Source of the DNA: Odiellus spinosus
Taxonomy: Eukaryota; Arthropoda; Arachnida; Opiliones; Phalangiidae
DNA length: 64,000 bases
Assembly: GCA_963920705.1 (NCBI GenBank)
Contig: CAWUCO010000167.1
Span: forward strand, 868,001 to 932,000
Direction: 5' to 3'
Part shown: positions 20,534 through 31,356 of the stretch, piece after piece
Position numbering within the stretch: the stretch's first letter is position 1
Layout: each line of letters opens with the position of its first letter
Made by a program: the position numbers and the translations under genes
Notes under the pieces: generated by a model
Seen by the model: only the letters and a program-made list of their open reading frames with translations
Database searches by the model: none
What the model was told of the DNA's origin: nothing

Positions 20534-21684
20534 GTCCAAATATTTAGTGAAATTTGACCGTTTAATACCAGCTTGAGTTGGCAACACGCGCTAAGCTGTT
20601 TTCCATATATCATTTAGTCCAAAAAGCAAAGGTATAACGGCCAGTATAGGCTAAGGCTTTCTACAAACTTGGGGTGGATTGAAGAATCTAAATAAAGGTA
20701 CGTTTACACGGGCATCCAAGATAGAAATGATATAAGATTTAAAGCTGAGGCGGATTGATACAAAATGTTAAACCTCTTAAGAAAAATGATAGTGGTGGAA
20801 ACTCTCCTTGAACAAAAGTACAGTAGGTTTCCCGTGTTTAAAAAACAACAATGTTGAAGAAAAAAATGGACATCTGATTTTGGAAAAAAAATAGGCTTCA
20901 GTTTTCTCCACTATAAAACCAAGAAACATTTCCGATTATTTTCATAATCGAAATCAGCCGTGACCAGGAGACGAGAGGAGACGAGGCCAGACCAGACAAA
21001 AGAGAGCTATAATGACTTAAGGAAGATAATCAACCAGCATAGAATGTTATCACCATTTGAAGTCAACAGAGCAGCGACACGGCTTTCATTTATTACCAGA
21101 AAGAGACGGCCCGGCTACGAAGAATTGAAACGTGGAAGCAGTTAGTGTTTTCGGACTCCAGATATGAGATACCTACAGTCAGTAAAAGCTCGGCAGTTCT
21201 TCATACGGCCTCGTAATTGAAAACATAAAAGGAGCTATTCAAATATAAGTACTAACGGTATGGAAATTAGTCTACTTTCAGTCTTTTAAGATATTTTTTA
21301 TCATAGGAGTGGAAGCTAACGTCTTGTACCCGGGTTTGGAAAATAACCTCTCGACCAGCTCAATCCTTGGATTCTTCCAATGACTGGGATCACTTGTATG
21401 ATGGAAATATCAGTAATGATCCTCTATTAGCACGTCAAATCAAGAATTTCAAGACGAAAATTGTACCGGAAGTAATTACCAATCATCTACCGGTAATGGG
21501 TTGTAAATGGAACATTCAGTCTACAATATTTTTTGGTTTGTCCAAGAGGAACTTGCTACCATATCTTCGTCATTTTCATTCCTTGTCTTTATCAAATCAG
21601 TGGATTATCAAAGTACAGCCTATACTCAAGTGTTAATTTATATTACAAGAACTTGTATTTTACATATTTACTTAAAAAATAAAC

Positions 21685-21816
21685 ATTTCATTTGGTGTGT
21701 CTATTAAGAAATCTGCGCCCTGCCGCATATAATTATGGGTAACGCAGGATATTTCATTTGGTGTGTATATTAAGAAGTCTACGACCTGCCGCATATAATT
21801 ATGGGTAACGCAGGAT
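21685..21816. repeat. 66-bp tandem duplication inside copy A
   Basis: ATTTCATTTGGTGTGT starts at 21685 and 21751, with the following AATTATGGGTAACGCAGGAT in both. A diverged, inverted version of the same pair lies in copy B near 34005-34140. Confidence 0.8.
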
Positions 21817-22429
21817 ACTCTTTTGCATTCTCTGAATCCTTGAGGTTAAGGAAAAATACATATACTCCGTAACCTAGATGGGGAATAGAGAAGTGTGATT
21901 GAAATGCACGCTGTTTCTAATATTCTTCCAATACTCTACATTTCTTTCATCTTTTATTTTAGGTAAGGTTAGGTTAGGTTATGTTACCTTAACGTCGGGG
22001 TCGGGGAGGTTATATTTTGGTTTCCCAACTTGTCAGTCAAATAAATTTGAATCTGCCAGCTTACGCAATTCAAACTTCTGCCCAGAAACTTCAGAGAAAG
22101 TAAACTCTGGCGAATCAATTTCTCATGATCAATCCCAACACAAGTTCTCCTTTCAAGATTCAGGGTTTGCACCGGCTGAGAAGTCCGAAGTCTACTCTAA
22201 CGAAATACCAGACAGAGGTGCTGTTCAAAATAGCGACCATTTCCTTCCGAGTTGCCCCATTTGTCAAATTGATCCTAAAACTGGAATATTTATTCACGGC
22301 AATACCAATATTGCTGTTACAAATGCGCAAAGATTATTCAAAAATCTGGCCTGAAATGCCCAGTTTGTCGCAGAAACATTCACAAGATGGTTCGGAACTT
22401 TTTGGTCTTGTAAATACTAAATACTGTAA

Positions 22430-22435
22430 AATAAA
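22430..22435 (+). terminator. Poly(A) signal of the Mdm2-like gene
   Basis: AATAAA lies 17 nt after the RING-frame stop codon at 22411-22413, a normal position for a cleavage/polyadenylation signal. Confidence 0.5.
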
Positions 22436-22509
22436 ACGATACCATGAAAGTCTGTCCTAAGTACAAAATAATTATTTATAAGGAAGAAATAAGGATAACC
22501 GACCAACTT

Positions 22510-23577
22510 CCCCACCTTTATTTTTACCATATGTATAAGCTCCAGTAAACAAACTCATGTAAAATCGACTCCAGTGTTTAGAATTAAAATTTGGTTGAAA
22601 GGGTTGATCCGGGAAATTTTTATTACCAACCGATATGTATAATTATAATTGCATTATATTTAAATGTTTAAAATCAAATGGATTTTCATTTAATGTACCA
22701 TTGAAAGCGCTAGTTTTTACAAAGGAAATCGTAGCCCGATGCGGAATTCGACCTAAGAATATATTTACTTTAACCGTTACGCTATTTCCGCTTTCAATAT
22801 GAAAATATTTCATAACTGTTTGGTTTATCGGGTAGACACAGTTGGTTTTTTTCCAAAACCATAGCGTGCGCAAACATAATATCGGAATTAATTATTATTT
22901 TTCGAACATACATCGATGCGTCGGTAATAAGATATTTGTATTTCATAGGCGCTGGTGCCGCGGCACCTCCTGCCGCTGGTGGAGGGATGGATATAATCGG
23001 AAAACTATCCGAGGATCGGATAAACTTTAACTTAACATCCACGTTATTTAGCAAAAATTTATTCATTTTACAAACATCTATTATTTGTGATAAATCACTT
23101 CTATTTTTTCTACTAACCATACCCGTATTCTCATCGATAAATATTTCATCGTTATTAACTAACAAATCCTTATAATACATTTGTAAAGCCAATTGTGTTT
23201 TTTTAGCGTCTGTTCCATAATTTAAATGCGTTGCCGTATAAGCCGAATAAGGAAAGACAGTGTTCAGGGGTTGAACTAGCGTATCGTTAAACAAAACTTC
23301 CACTTGCGAAAATTGAGATCAAAGCAATTGATTGACTGGACGTTTTTTTGTAAGTGCCGCGGTAATATTTTCCCATCCACCAGTAGCATTTTGTTTCAAC
23401 ATTTTAGCGTTAATTTTAAATTTGGTCTTTGATAAATCAATGTAATTTTCATCGGTACCCGGAACAAAAAATTCCATCTGTTATTAACGTTTTTTAATTC
23501 TACATCATTACTTCCTGTAATATTGTAATTACTTAGAGGTCGAGAAATAAATCTATTTCAGACATCATTCCCTCCAT
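22510..23577 (-). pseudogene. MCP fragment of Maverick copy 3
   Basis: The start ATG is at 23577. The product shows the same MCP motifs as copy 1 (SQVEVLFNDTLV region, KMNKFLLNNVDVKLKF, YPINQ), but the C-terminal quarter is missing. Breaks include a lost base near 23547, a deletion near 23478, a Trp codon changed to TGA near 23318, and a frame change near 22800-22860. Relative to copies 1 and 2 it lacks about seven codons before the CKMNKF motif, so it is not a simple duplicate of copy 1. Confidence 0.8.
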
Positions 23578-23627
23578 CTTGAATGACGTTACAGAACTGA
23601 AGGATCATACAACAACTACCGTCTTAT

Positions 23628-24005
23628 TTAATCTAAAAAATCAGCCTTTTTCCTTCTTTTTCGTTTCCTTTTTTTCGGAGCACTCCTTTTTCGTTTACCA
23701 CTACCAAACTGAGCCATTTTATCCCCCGCTCGATGTAATAAATTAGACCCTGCAATTTTCAAGTTTTTCTTCAGAACATTTTTGGGATCCTGACCCGCCG
23801 AAATATCCCCGAACATGCGAGTTCCAACACTTAACGCTTCTTTACCTATTGCTTTCACAGCGGGTTTAAAAATTGGTGTAATAAAACGAACTTAATTTTT
23901 GAATATAGAACCTATTCCATTTCCCCGTTCGAAGACTGGACCTTGAAAATCACCCCCCCCCGCTTGACGAAGATAATAAAAGTAATAAGGATTACGACCC
24001 GTCAT
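23628..24005 (-). pseudogene. pVI-like gene of Maverick copy 3
   Basis: 126 codons in one frame from ATG 24005 to TAA. The ATG overlaps the penton stop as TAATG. It has the same Gly-rich head and Lys/Arg tail as copy 1. One TAA lies near 23896 where copy 1 has a Leu codon (TTA). It preserves the start codon that copy 1 has lost. Confidence 0.75.
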
Positions 24006-24160
24006 TATCTTCTTCCTCGAAAATGTAAAATAACAACTGTTTTTCCTAGTTTTAATGGTACTTTAGCGTCAGAATCGGTAGTAAATCTAATTTCAATAAC
24101 GTTAAAATTATTTACACGGAGCGGGTAATAATTTATCGGGTTACAAATAATATTATGTGA
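24005..24160 (-). pseudogene. Penton C-terminal fragment of Maverick copy 3
   Basis: About 50 codons matching the end of the copy 1 penton, truncated at 24160 where similarity to copy 1 stops. It ends at the TAA that overlaps the pVI-like start. Confidence 0.75.
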
Positions 24161-24602
24161 GTAGTTTAATCATATACTTCTAGGAGGGGGATAACACTTT
24201 TATCTTTCCACCCCCCTCCAAATCAACCAATGACGTCAACAAATTAGCATCATCCCTGCCCCTAAAAACAACAAATGACGTCATCCGGCAACAAATTTGC
24301 ATTTACGGGTAACGAAGGGAAGTGCTCGCGTTCAATTAAAGAAATGTCAATGCTGTATCTGGAAGCAATGGTTCTTTCACGATTCTTACACTCTTCGCCA
24401 TTGTAAATACTGACTTAGAGTCCTCTTGACTCCGATCACGGTCCCCATTAGTCTTATTCGTTCAATTATTACTCGAAATTCCCGATTCGTTCTGGCCCCA
24501 TGGTACGATATTCTCGGGCTAATCTTTATTTTACCGTATTATTGGGAGATCTACGACTTGAAACCTTTAAGTCATATATGCCACTGGTGCGACGGGCAAA
24601 AG
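24161..24602. other. Noncoding segment between Maverick fragment and copia element
   Basis: No gene is visible. Two TGACGTCA palindromes (CRE/ATF-type sites) lie about 50 bp apart, near 24231 and 24280, in a stretch rich in CAAATGACGTCA. The last 98 bp are repeated after the copia element and then lead into the penton of Maverick copy 2. This segment is therefore probably the 5' flank of copy 2, split off by the copia insertion. Confidence 0.45.
24505..24602. repeat. 98-bp direct repeat, left of copia element
   Basis: Identical to 29483-29580. It begins ACGATATTCTCGGGCTAATC and ends exactly where the left LTR begins (TG at 24603). Confidence 0.95.
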
Positions 24603-24871
24603 TGTTATTCGCTAACTATTTATATCTCTGTCCATTAAATTGTATTTAACTAGCTTTTATTATCATAACTTTTTAATGAAGAGCAATCATATCAACTACA
24701 CATCGTGAACTTCTATCAACAACTGTGGTTTATTCATCTCACTCCTCCCATGCATAATGTTTAGTAGCAGACGATTCTTTCAATATGCATATCAGTGTTA
24801 GACATAATCTTAATATATTAGTTGGACATAAAATGGAGTATAAATAATTGGAGCCATATTTAAATTAATCA
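24603..24871 (-). repeat. 3' LTR of the copia element
   Basis: On the minus strand it starts TGATTAATTTAAATATGG and ends GCGAATAACA, so the ends are TG...CA. It matches 29209-29482 at about 95 percent by eye. Confidence 0.88.
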
Positions 24872-24928
24872 ACAAACTCCCCCGGCTTCAATTATTTTCG
24901 CTCATTACATTAAATTAATATAATTCTA

Positions 24929-27900
24929 TTATTTTAGATATGGAGTTAAATTACACAATTTTACTTTCGGTAAGGCTTTTGTAAACATATAGGCGAAGTT
25001 ATCATTAGTATTTACGTATTCAACTTTAAACAATCCCTCTGCTACTTTTTCTCTAACAAATTTTACACGTAAATCAATATATTTTGTTCGCGAATTATCG
25101 ACATTGTTTAAAAAGCAATGAATAGCCGCTTGATTGTCCATTTTAAATTTAATATTTCTTTCGTAAACTAGAAATATTTCTTCACACTGGTGTAATATTC
25201 TTTGTAGATAAATTAATTCTTTTGAGGTTTCTACTGCCGCTATTAATTCCGATTCCATTGATGATAAGGCTGTTAGTGATTGTTTGGCCGATCTCCATAC
25301 AATAGGTGTATTTCCAAACATAATTATAAACCCTGATGTGGATTTTCTAGTTTCTTTCTCGGATACCCAAGATGCGTCACTGTACGCTATGCATTCTGGA
25401 ATTCCACCTCCATCCATCACAAGTCGCTTATCTTTCGTAGTGATCACGTAATTCCATAGGTGAACAAGATGATTCCATATTTCCGGAGTAAAATTATTGC
25501 AATATTTTGCTAGACAATTTACCGCAAAAAGTATATCAAGACGAGTATGCCGGGCTATATAAAGTAAACTGCCGATTAGGTTCCGAAAAGGTTTCTTCCT
25601 ACTTGGTTCCTCATATTCATCGTCTTCCGTATTTATACCGAAAGCTTGTATAATTGTTCCCGCCTTTATACTGCTAATGTAATTTTTTAATATACCGTTC
25701 TTGAGTCATATATATTCCAGATTTATTAATATGAATATCTATCCCTAGAAAAGTTTTCAGTGGTCTCAAATCCTTTAGATCAAAAATTGATTTTAATCTC
25801 TTCTGGACATCATCCATGACGTGTCCTGTTTTGGATAAAATGATGATATCGTCAACATAGACCAAGAGTATACATTCCCAATTTAGTCGATAGACACATT
25901 GACATGACGTTAAATTTTGGAAACCCAATTTCTTCAATTCGCTGTCTAACTTAGTAAACCAACATCTTCCAGATAGATGCAACCCGTAAATGCTTTTGTG
26001 TACTTTCCAGATGAATGCTGGATTCTTTTTATACCCATTTGGTATCTCCATATATAAAGGCTTTTCTAAATCTCCGTATAAATAGGCACATTTGATATCT
26101 ATATGTTTCGTAGTCCATTTCTGAAGAACCACAAGAAGAAATAGAAATAGTCGTACCAAGATGAAATTTACTACTGGAGCGTAAATTTCTTCGTAATCAA
26201 AACCTTTGCGTTGCATAAATCCTTGTGCCACCAGGCGGGCTCTATATCTTACCATTTCTCCTTTTTCATTTCTTTTTCTGGTATAAACCCATCTATTTCC
26301 AAGAACTTTTTGATTTTCTGGTCTCTTCACTCTAGTAACTACTCCTCTTTCTTGTAGGATATTAATTTCGTCATCCATCGCTAGATTCCATTTGGATGCA
26401 TCCACTGAATTTTTGCTTCTTCGTATGATTTTGGATTGTCAATATTTACGTTACAGAATTCGACATTATTGAATATGTCTATGTCTTCCTCTTTCGCTTT
26501 TGCTGTATTTTCTTTTTCTTTCGTATCCAAATCACAAATTCCTGAAAAAGTATTCTTTGATGAGAAATCCAGTAGATCAGAGTTTATTTCTATATCTTGT
26601 TTCCGACAGAAATCAAGGACCTCTTTGACTGTTTTTAGTTCTTTATTTTCTCCGAATCGATAATATATATCATATCTATTAGGATACATTCCTTTTGACC
26701 GTTTCGTGGCTCTTCGATACCAATCCAGTGGAATGTCATCTGGTTCTTCTATAGTGATCTCTTCGACTTTTCCTTTTTCACGCTGTACTCCTTTTGAATT
26801 GATATTAGCCCCTACAGGAGTTTCTTTGTTGAACTCTTCCACTCTTTCTTTTTCAGGCTGTACTACCACAGGAGTTTCGTTTTGAAATTCTTCTTCCTCA
26901 ATATCTTCGAATATAATAGCGTCGTCATTTTCCCGTCCTTATAACTTTGTTGTTCATTAAAACAAACATTATCGCATTCTGTGATTTTATTAGTTTCTGG
27001 ATTCCATATTCTGTATCCAACCGTAGAATAGGCAGATCCAACTAAAATCCCCTTTTTCGCAGTGTCTGAAAATTTTCTTCGTCGGGTTTCCTTCGGAATG
27101 AAAACGTACGCTGTACTTCCAATTCTCCTGAAGTGTTTCAGAGAAGGCGTATGGTCGAATCGGAGTTCATATGGGGTTTTCTCCCCCAGCTTCTTCTGAG
27201 GTAGTCGGTTCTTCATATAGTTGAAATTATTCAGCATCTCAACCCAAAATTTATGAGGTAATTGTGAATCTTTCAACATTGCTCTTATTGCGTCTAGAGC
27301 CGTTCGATTATATCGCTCTGCAATTCCATTTTGTTGCGGAGTATAAACGTTCGTATGTTGATGTTCGATCCCCAATGAATCTATTAACTACTTCATTTTC
27401 TTACTGCAATATTCCATTCCGTTATCACTCTTGATAGTGATTACCTTCTCTCCGGTTTTAAGTTCCATTTTCTTAATGAATTCTTGAACTTTGTCAAAAA
27501 CTTCCCACTTATGTGTCATCGCAAATACTTCCGTCCATCTTGAAAAGTCATCGATAAACGTAATAAAATACATCTTTCCTGATCCAGAAGGATGACGAGA
27601 TGGACCCCATACGTCAGAATGTACTAATTGTAGTACCTTCGTGGTTCGAATCTCGGGAATGGCTTTTCTATTTAGCTTCGTCATCTTCGTTTCTTTACAG
27701 ATTTCGCATTCAACAATCTGGTTACTGAATTCGGGCAAGTTTCTGACACTTCCATTCTTCGACATTCTAATAATAGTATGCATATTGCAATGTCCTAATC
27801 GACGATGCCAAAGTTCAATGTCCGAACCGGTTTTCATAGCTACATTGTTTTCAATCCCTTCGTTATTTTGTAATTCTCCAGTATACGGCTTACCCCACAT

Positions 27901-29080
27901 TCGATACAGTCCGTTTTCTCCATTAAATTTATTAGTTATTACTCCTTTATAATTTCGAACCGTGATTATCATCTTCTCGCCTTTCCAATTGTAACCCGCT
28001 TTATCCATCTGAAAACCACTTATCAGGTTTCGTCTTCCTTTGGGCGCATATCCAACATAAAAGTATTCTTGTTTTACCATCAACTATATGTTCGATAGCA
28101 ACGTCTCCTACTCCGGTAACTTTGAATGTCTCGTAGTACGAATGCATTTCCATAGGAGTTATTGATTTGAATTGTTTCATCCATTTTCGGTCATTACATA
28201 GGTGAGCTCCCGCTCCTGAATCCCAAATCCATTCGTTAGTTTTGGAATCCATTGTATTTGATTCCAGAGAGATAGTTGCGACATCTATATCTTGTCTCTC
28301 TTTTGGTTTCATCCTCCCTTTATGACCATAACCTTGATTATTTTTCCTTGGTTTTCTACAGTACCTTGAGATATGCCCCACAAGTCCGCAGTTATAGCAT
28401 GATCTAAAGTCCTTTTGTTTCGTGCTTCGACTCTTCTGATCCGGTTTTGTAGATGATCCTTGAGTAACCATAATATCCGCTGACGCTCCATTCTCGTCTT
28501 GTTGTATACGTAGTCTATCAGCCTCTGCCGTTATCGCTTGTTTAACTTTACTTGATACAAAATCTGCGTCAGGCGATTGATATACGTTTAATACTACTCC
28601 GTTAAATTCCTGTGGTAGTTTACCAATCATCTGATATGCTATCTCACTATCGGGAACGACTACGCCTGCTTCGAGTAAAGCTGCTACTGATTCTTGCACT
28701 CTATTAAGAAAGCATTCGATTCTTTCTCCGCTAATTGGTTTACAATTGATAAACTGCCATCTTAACATCGATTTCCTTGCTCTAGAAGTTGGTTCGTAGG
28801 TAGTCTTTAGAATATCCCACGCACTCGCTGGGTCAGTTGCTGAGCTAATGAGTCGTTTAATTTCTCGGGATAACGTTAGATAAATAAATCCTAAAGTTTT
28901 TGCTCTCTTCTCGTTAAAAATAACTAATAAACCTGCTTCAGTTGGGGGTGATAATGTAGAATCTATATATTTATCGAGTCCTTTTGCTGCTAATGCCATT
29001 TTGACATCGACTTTCCATTCTGCATAGTTCGTTCCATCTAGTCTGGGAAACGAAAAAATATCTTCTGCTTTTGCCGCCAT
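24929..29080 (-). pseudogene. Copia gag-pol, several frame breaks
   Basis: Gag starts at ATG 29080 (FSFPRLDGTNYAEWKVDV), with a CCHC zinc knuckle CYNCGLVGHISRYC near 28400. Protease motif WIWDSGAGAHLC near 28220. Integrase HHCC (HRRLGHCN...CEICKETK) near 27800, first Asp in HSDVWGP, second in IKSDNGMEY, Glu in NGIAERYNRT. RT has RARLVAQGF and the active site YVDDI near 25860. RNase H has YSDASWV and a STSGF.I.FG block near 25350. Frame changes lie near 28050, 26870, 26390 and 25670, and a TAG lies at 27390-27388. It is not autonomous. Confidence 0.92.
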
Positions 29081-29208
29081 ATTTCAATCCTCTCTTCTAA
29101 AACTTGTAACTTTTAAGCCTTGCCGCTTTTCCTTTGTTTTAACTCGGGCCTGAGACGAAGTTTCATCGAGAGTAGTGAAGCCTAAGTGAGTATGAGATTC
29201 TTAAGCTT

Positions 29209-29482
29209 TGTTAATTATTCGCGAACTATTTATATATCTATCCATTAAATTGTATTTAACTAGCTTTTATTATCATAGCTTATTAATGAAGAGCAATCAT
29301 ATCAACTACACATCGTGAACTTCTATCAACAACTGTGGTTTATTCATCTCACTCCTCCCATACATAATGTTTAGTAGCAGACGATTCTTTCAATATTCTT
29401 ATCAGTGTTAGACATAATTTTAATATATTAGTTTTGACATAAAATGGAGTATAAATAATTGGAGCCATATTTAAATTAATCA
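29209..29482 (-). repeat. 5' LTR of the copia element
   Basis: Matches the left LTR with a 4-bp AATT insertion near its 3' end and about ten substitutions. Downstream (minus strand) a gag ATG is found at 29080. Confidence 0.88.
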
Positions 29483-29580
29483 ACGATATTCTCGGGCTAA
29501 TCTTTATTTTACCGTATTATTGGGAGATCTACGACTTGAAACCTTTAAGTCATATATGCCACTGGTGCGACGGGCAAAAG
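29483..29580. repeat. 98-bp direct repeat, right of copia element
   Basis: Identical to 24505-24602 and begins directly at the right LTR edge. It is followed by the 5' leader of the Maverick copy 2 penton gene. Confidence 0.95.
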
Positions 29581-29644
29581 GAAGGATAAATAAGTTTGAC
29601 CAGCCAGTTTCATCTTCATTGTTACTCTTCAACTCTGCTTGACG

Positions 29645-30907
29645 ATGCTCTCGCCCATCTACGACTCGTTCTACTTGACCCTCCCGAGTAACGCTTCCAT
29701 GACGCAATACCCGAAAAACACAAAAACCAGTTACACGACGAAATTACCCACGTCATTTGATTTATCTGAATGTCATTGGGAAGTCGGTTTATCGGGCATT
29801 AGTATGCCTTCGAAATGGGATAATATTACCGATTTCTTCGATACTTTCGTCGTTAGAATGGTTGATTTAGATTTAAAATACGAAACGGGTCAGGGAACCG
29901 TAAACGATAAAAGTACAATAATTAAAGATACGAATGAAAGTATTTATCATAAAATTATTAATCAGATGCAGGCGTCTATTACTCAACAACAAGTAAAAGA
30001 CAAGTTAGAATTTCAAATCGGGATCGTCAACGGTCAGGAACGTTTTCTTATTGAATTTAAAGATCAAAGTGGTGAAACCTTCGTTAAATTTCCCAGAATG
30101 TATTGCGAACTATTAGGTTTAGAAGCGCGGGATTGTGAAAAATGGATAACGGGGACAACAATTGTTGGAACACGAGCTTTAGACCAGAACAGGATCAAAC
30201 TCGACACCTGCAAATATCCCCCTTTTTACGTTCGGCAGATGGTCAAAAGAGACAAGACCATAAAATTAACGGGTAACGAACGAGTCGAAAATCTTTTATA
30301 TCAAACTAAAACTTATCAACTACCATACGGTACGTACGAAACTATAGAGAAGGTGTTAAAGGGAATGAGAGAGTGTTTACCCCCGATAATGAGGCCTTAT
30401 TTTGATTTTGAACAAAATAACAATGGGACGGTAACGTTACTTTGTGGTCTAGGGTTAATTGATGAAGCAAAACCCGATTATCTTCTCACGGATCAACAAA
30501 AAAATTTGCGAGACAGTTTTACCATTCGCTTTCCCAAATACAATCCTGGTTTAGGTCTTATGCTGGGTTTTAATACCAAACAAATTGAGAAAGGCTTGAC
30601 GCATAAGACCCAGGGTGAACATATCGCTGATATAAGTAGAGGTGTTCAGAGTTTATTCGTTTATACCAGTCTCATATACCCTCAGGTTATAGGTGACGCT
30701 TGGGGTGGTCTATTACGTACAATTCCCAGACCAGAGATCAACAAGTATAATACCCCCTACGAGTTAACGTTTAACCCGATTAATTATTACCCCGTCAGAA
30801 CACCGAATTTTAACATGGTTGATATAGAAATTGCCACTGATTCGGGAAGTAAAATTCCTTTCAAACTCGGGAAAACAGTGACCACATTACAATTTAAACG
30901 AAGGTAA
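29645..30907 (+). CDS. Maverick penton / minor capsid protein, intact
   Basis: 420 residues from ATG 29645 with no internal stop. The N-terminal block LPSNASMTQYPKNTKTSY...WEVGLSGISMP is the family signature. LPYGTYETIE lies mid-protein. The C-terminal half has NPGLGLMLGF, ISRGVQSLFVYTSLIYPQ and GDAWGGLLRTIPRPE. In Maverick and adintovirus particles this jelly-roll protein is thought to form the vertex (penton). It is the only complete penton in the window and one of few intact genes in copy 2. The pVI-like ATG follows after 4 nt. Confidence 0.82.
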   Translation: MLSPIYDSFYLTLPSNASMTQYPKNTKTSYTTKLPTSFDLSECHWEVGLSGISMPSKWDNITDFFDTFVVRMVDLDLKYETGQGTVNDKSTIIKDTNESIYHKIINQMQASITQQQVKDKLEFQIGIVNGQERFLIEFKDQSGETFVKFPRMYCELLGLEARDCEKWITGTTIVGTRALDQNRIKLDTCKYPPFYVRQMVKRDKTIKLTGNERVENLLYQTKTYQLPYGTYETIEKVLKGMRECLPPIMRPYFDFEQNNNGTVTLLCGLGLIDEAKPDYLLTDQQKNLRDSFTIRFPKYNPGLGLMLGFNTKQIEKGLTHKTQGEHIADISRGVQSLFVYTSLIYPQVIGDAWGGLLRTIPRPEINKYNTPYELTFNPINYYPVRTPNFNMVDIEIATDSGSKIPFKLGKTVTTLQFKRR

Positions 30908-30911
30908 AAAA

Positions 30912-31295
30912 ATGGAGTCGCGAAATAGGTATTATTACAATTACCTGCAGCAAGCTGGAGGAGGAGGCTTCCGAGGTCCCGTTTTTCAACGAGGTAACGG
31001 GTTAGGTTCAATTTTTAAGAGTCTAGTTCGATTCATTACCCCCATTATAAAGCCAGCGGCCAAGGCCTTAGGTCGGGAAGCGATTGGTGTTGGAAGTCGC
31101 TGGATCGGTGATATTTCAACGGGGTAAGATCCAAAAACAGCTTTAAAAAGGAATATAAAAATTGCTGGTTCTAATCTATTCCACACAGCTGGTGACAAAG
31201 TTCTCAATTCGCAATACGGCACGGGTAAACGTAAAAGAAAAAGTCTAAAGGGTCGTAAAGTAAAACGAAGAAGGAAAACCGATTTTTTATCCTAG
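30912..31295 (+). pseudogene. Maverick pVI-like protein, one stop
   Basis: 127 codons from ATG 30912 to TAG 31295. The head is YYYNYLQQAGGGGFRGPVFQ and GNGLGSIF; the amphipathic middle is LVRFITPIIKPAAKALG; the tail is Lys/Arg-rich (GKRKRKSLKGRKVKRRRK). One TAA at 31125-31127 interrupts codon 72, where copies 1 and 3 have a Gln codon. Lies 4 nt after the penton stop. Confidence 0.65.
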
Positions 31296-31356
31296 GGATA
31301 TAAATAGCCGGATCTTGCCGGCATCGGCTTTAGTTGTAGTTATCTAACGCGACAAG

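Larger units (their letters stand above)
19625..22033. mobile_element. Hairpin-ended nonautonomous transposon, copy A
   Basis: Comparison with copy B (33799-38321, inverted) sets the ends. One end is TTTTTACCTCCCCGAC followed by a palindrome; the other is GTCGGGGAGGTTATATTTTGG ending in CCCAACTTGT. Subterminal inverted repeats CCTCCCCGAC/GTCGGGGAGG are present, but the ends themselves are asymmetric and no target duplication is seen. No protein of its own is recognisable. Terminal hairpin, asymmetric ends and no duplication recall Helitron/Helentron relatives, but the canonical TC...CTRR ends are absent, so the class is open. It lies in the last intron of the Mdm2-like gene. Confidence 0.6.
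17782..22413 (+). pseudogene. Mdm2-like: Mdm2-like RING E3 ubiquitin ligase gene with two 1-nt breaks
   Basis: Mdm2 proteins bind p53 through an N-terminal SWIB domain and ubiquitinate it through a C-terminal RING. Exons: 17782-17859, 17962-18154, 18398-18451, 18521-18838, 18980-19215 (alternative donors possible) and about 22060-22413. GT-AG junctions and phases (0, 1, 1, 0, 2) agree. Exons 1-2 give a SWIB domain (FFNCLKTVG, LTIKQ, IIKYLNKYI, LGEDPLSKVQGVRQFTVPEL). Exons 4-5 are acidic and Ser-rich (WADESDEDTTDTE). The last exon has CPICQIDPKTGIFIHG, then in another frame CAK and CPVCRRNIHKMV, the Mdm2-type RING, ending at TAA 22411. Breaks: one extra nt near 18745 and a 1-nt shift near 22300. 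The first exon is not found. A 2.4-kb transposon sits directly before the last exon. Confidence 0.65.
22510..24160 (-). mobile_element. Maverick fragment, copy 3
   Basis: This 1.65-kb piece corresponds to about 4107-5750 of copy 1 and is very similar to it (most 60-base lines differ by only a few bases). It covers the C-terminal part of penton, all of the pVI-like gene and about three quarters of MCP. Both ends are abrupt and lie inside genes, so it is a truncated fragment rather than a complete insertion. Confidence 0.85.
24603..29482 (-). mobile_element. Ty1/copia LTR retrotransposon, degenerate
   Basis: 4.88 kb between two LTRs (24603-24871 and 29209-29482) that differ at roughly ten sites plus a 4-bp indel, so the insertion is old enough to have decayed. 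The order gag, protease, integrase, RT, RNase H on the minus strand is the copia order. A purine-rich tract lies next to the 3' LTR (GGGGGAGT on the minus strand, about 24880). The flanks are a 98-bp direct repeat rather than the usual 4-6 bp. Confidence 0.93.
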
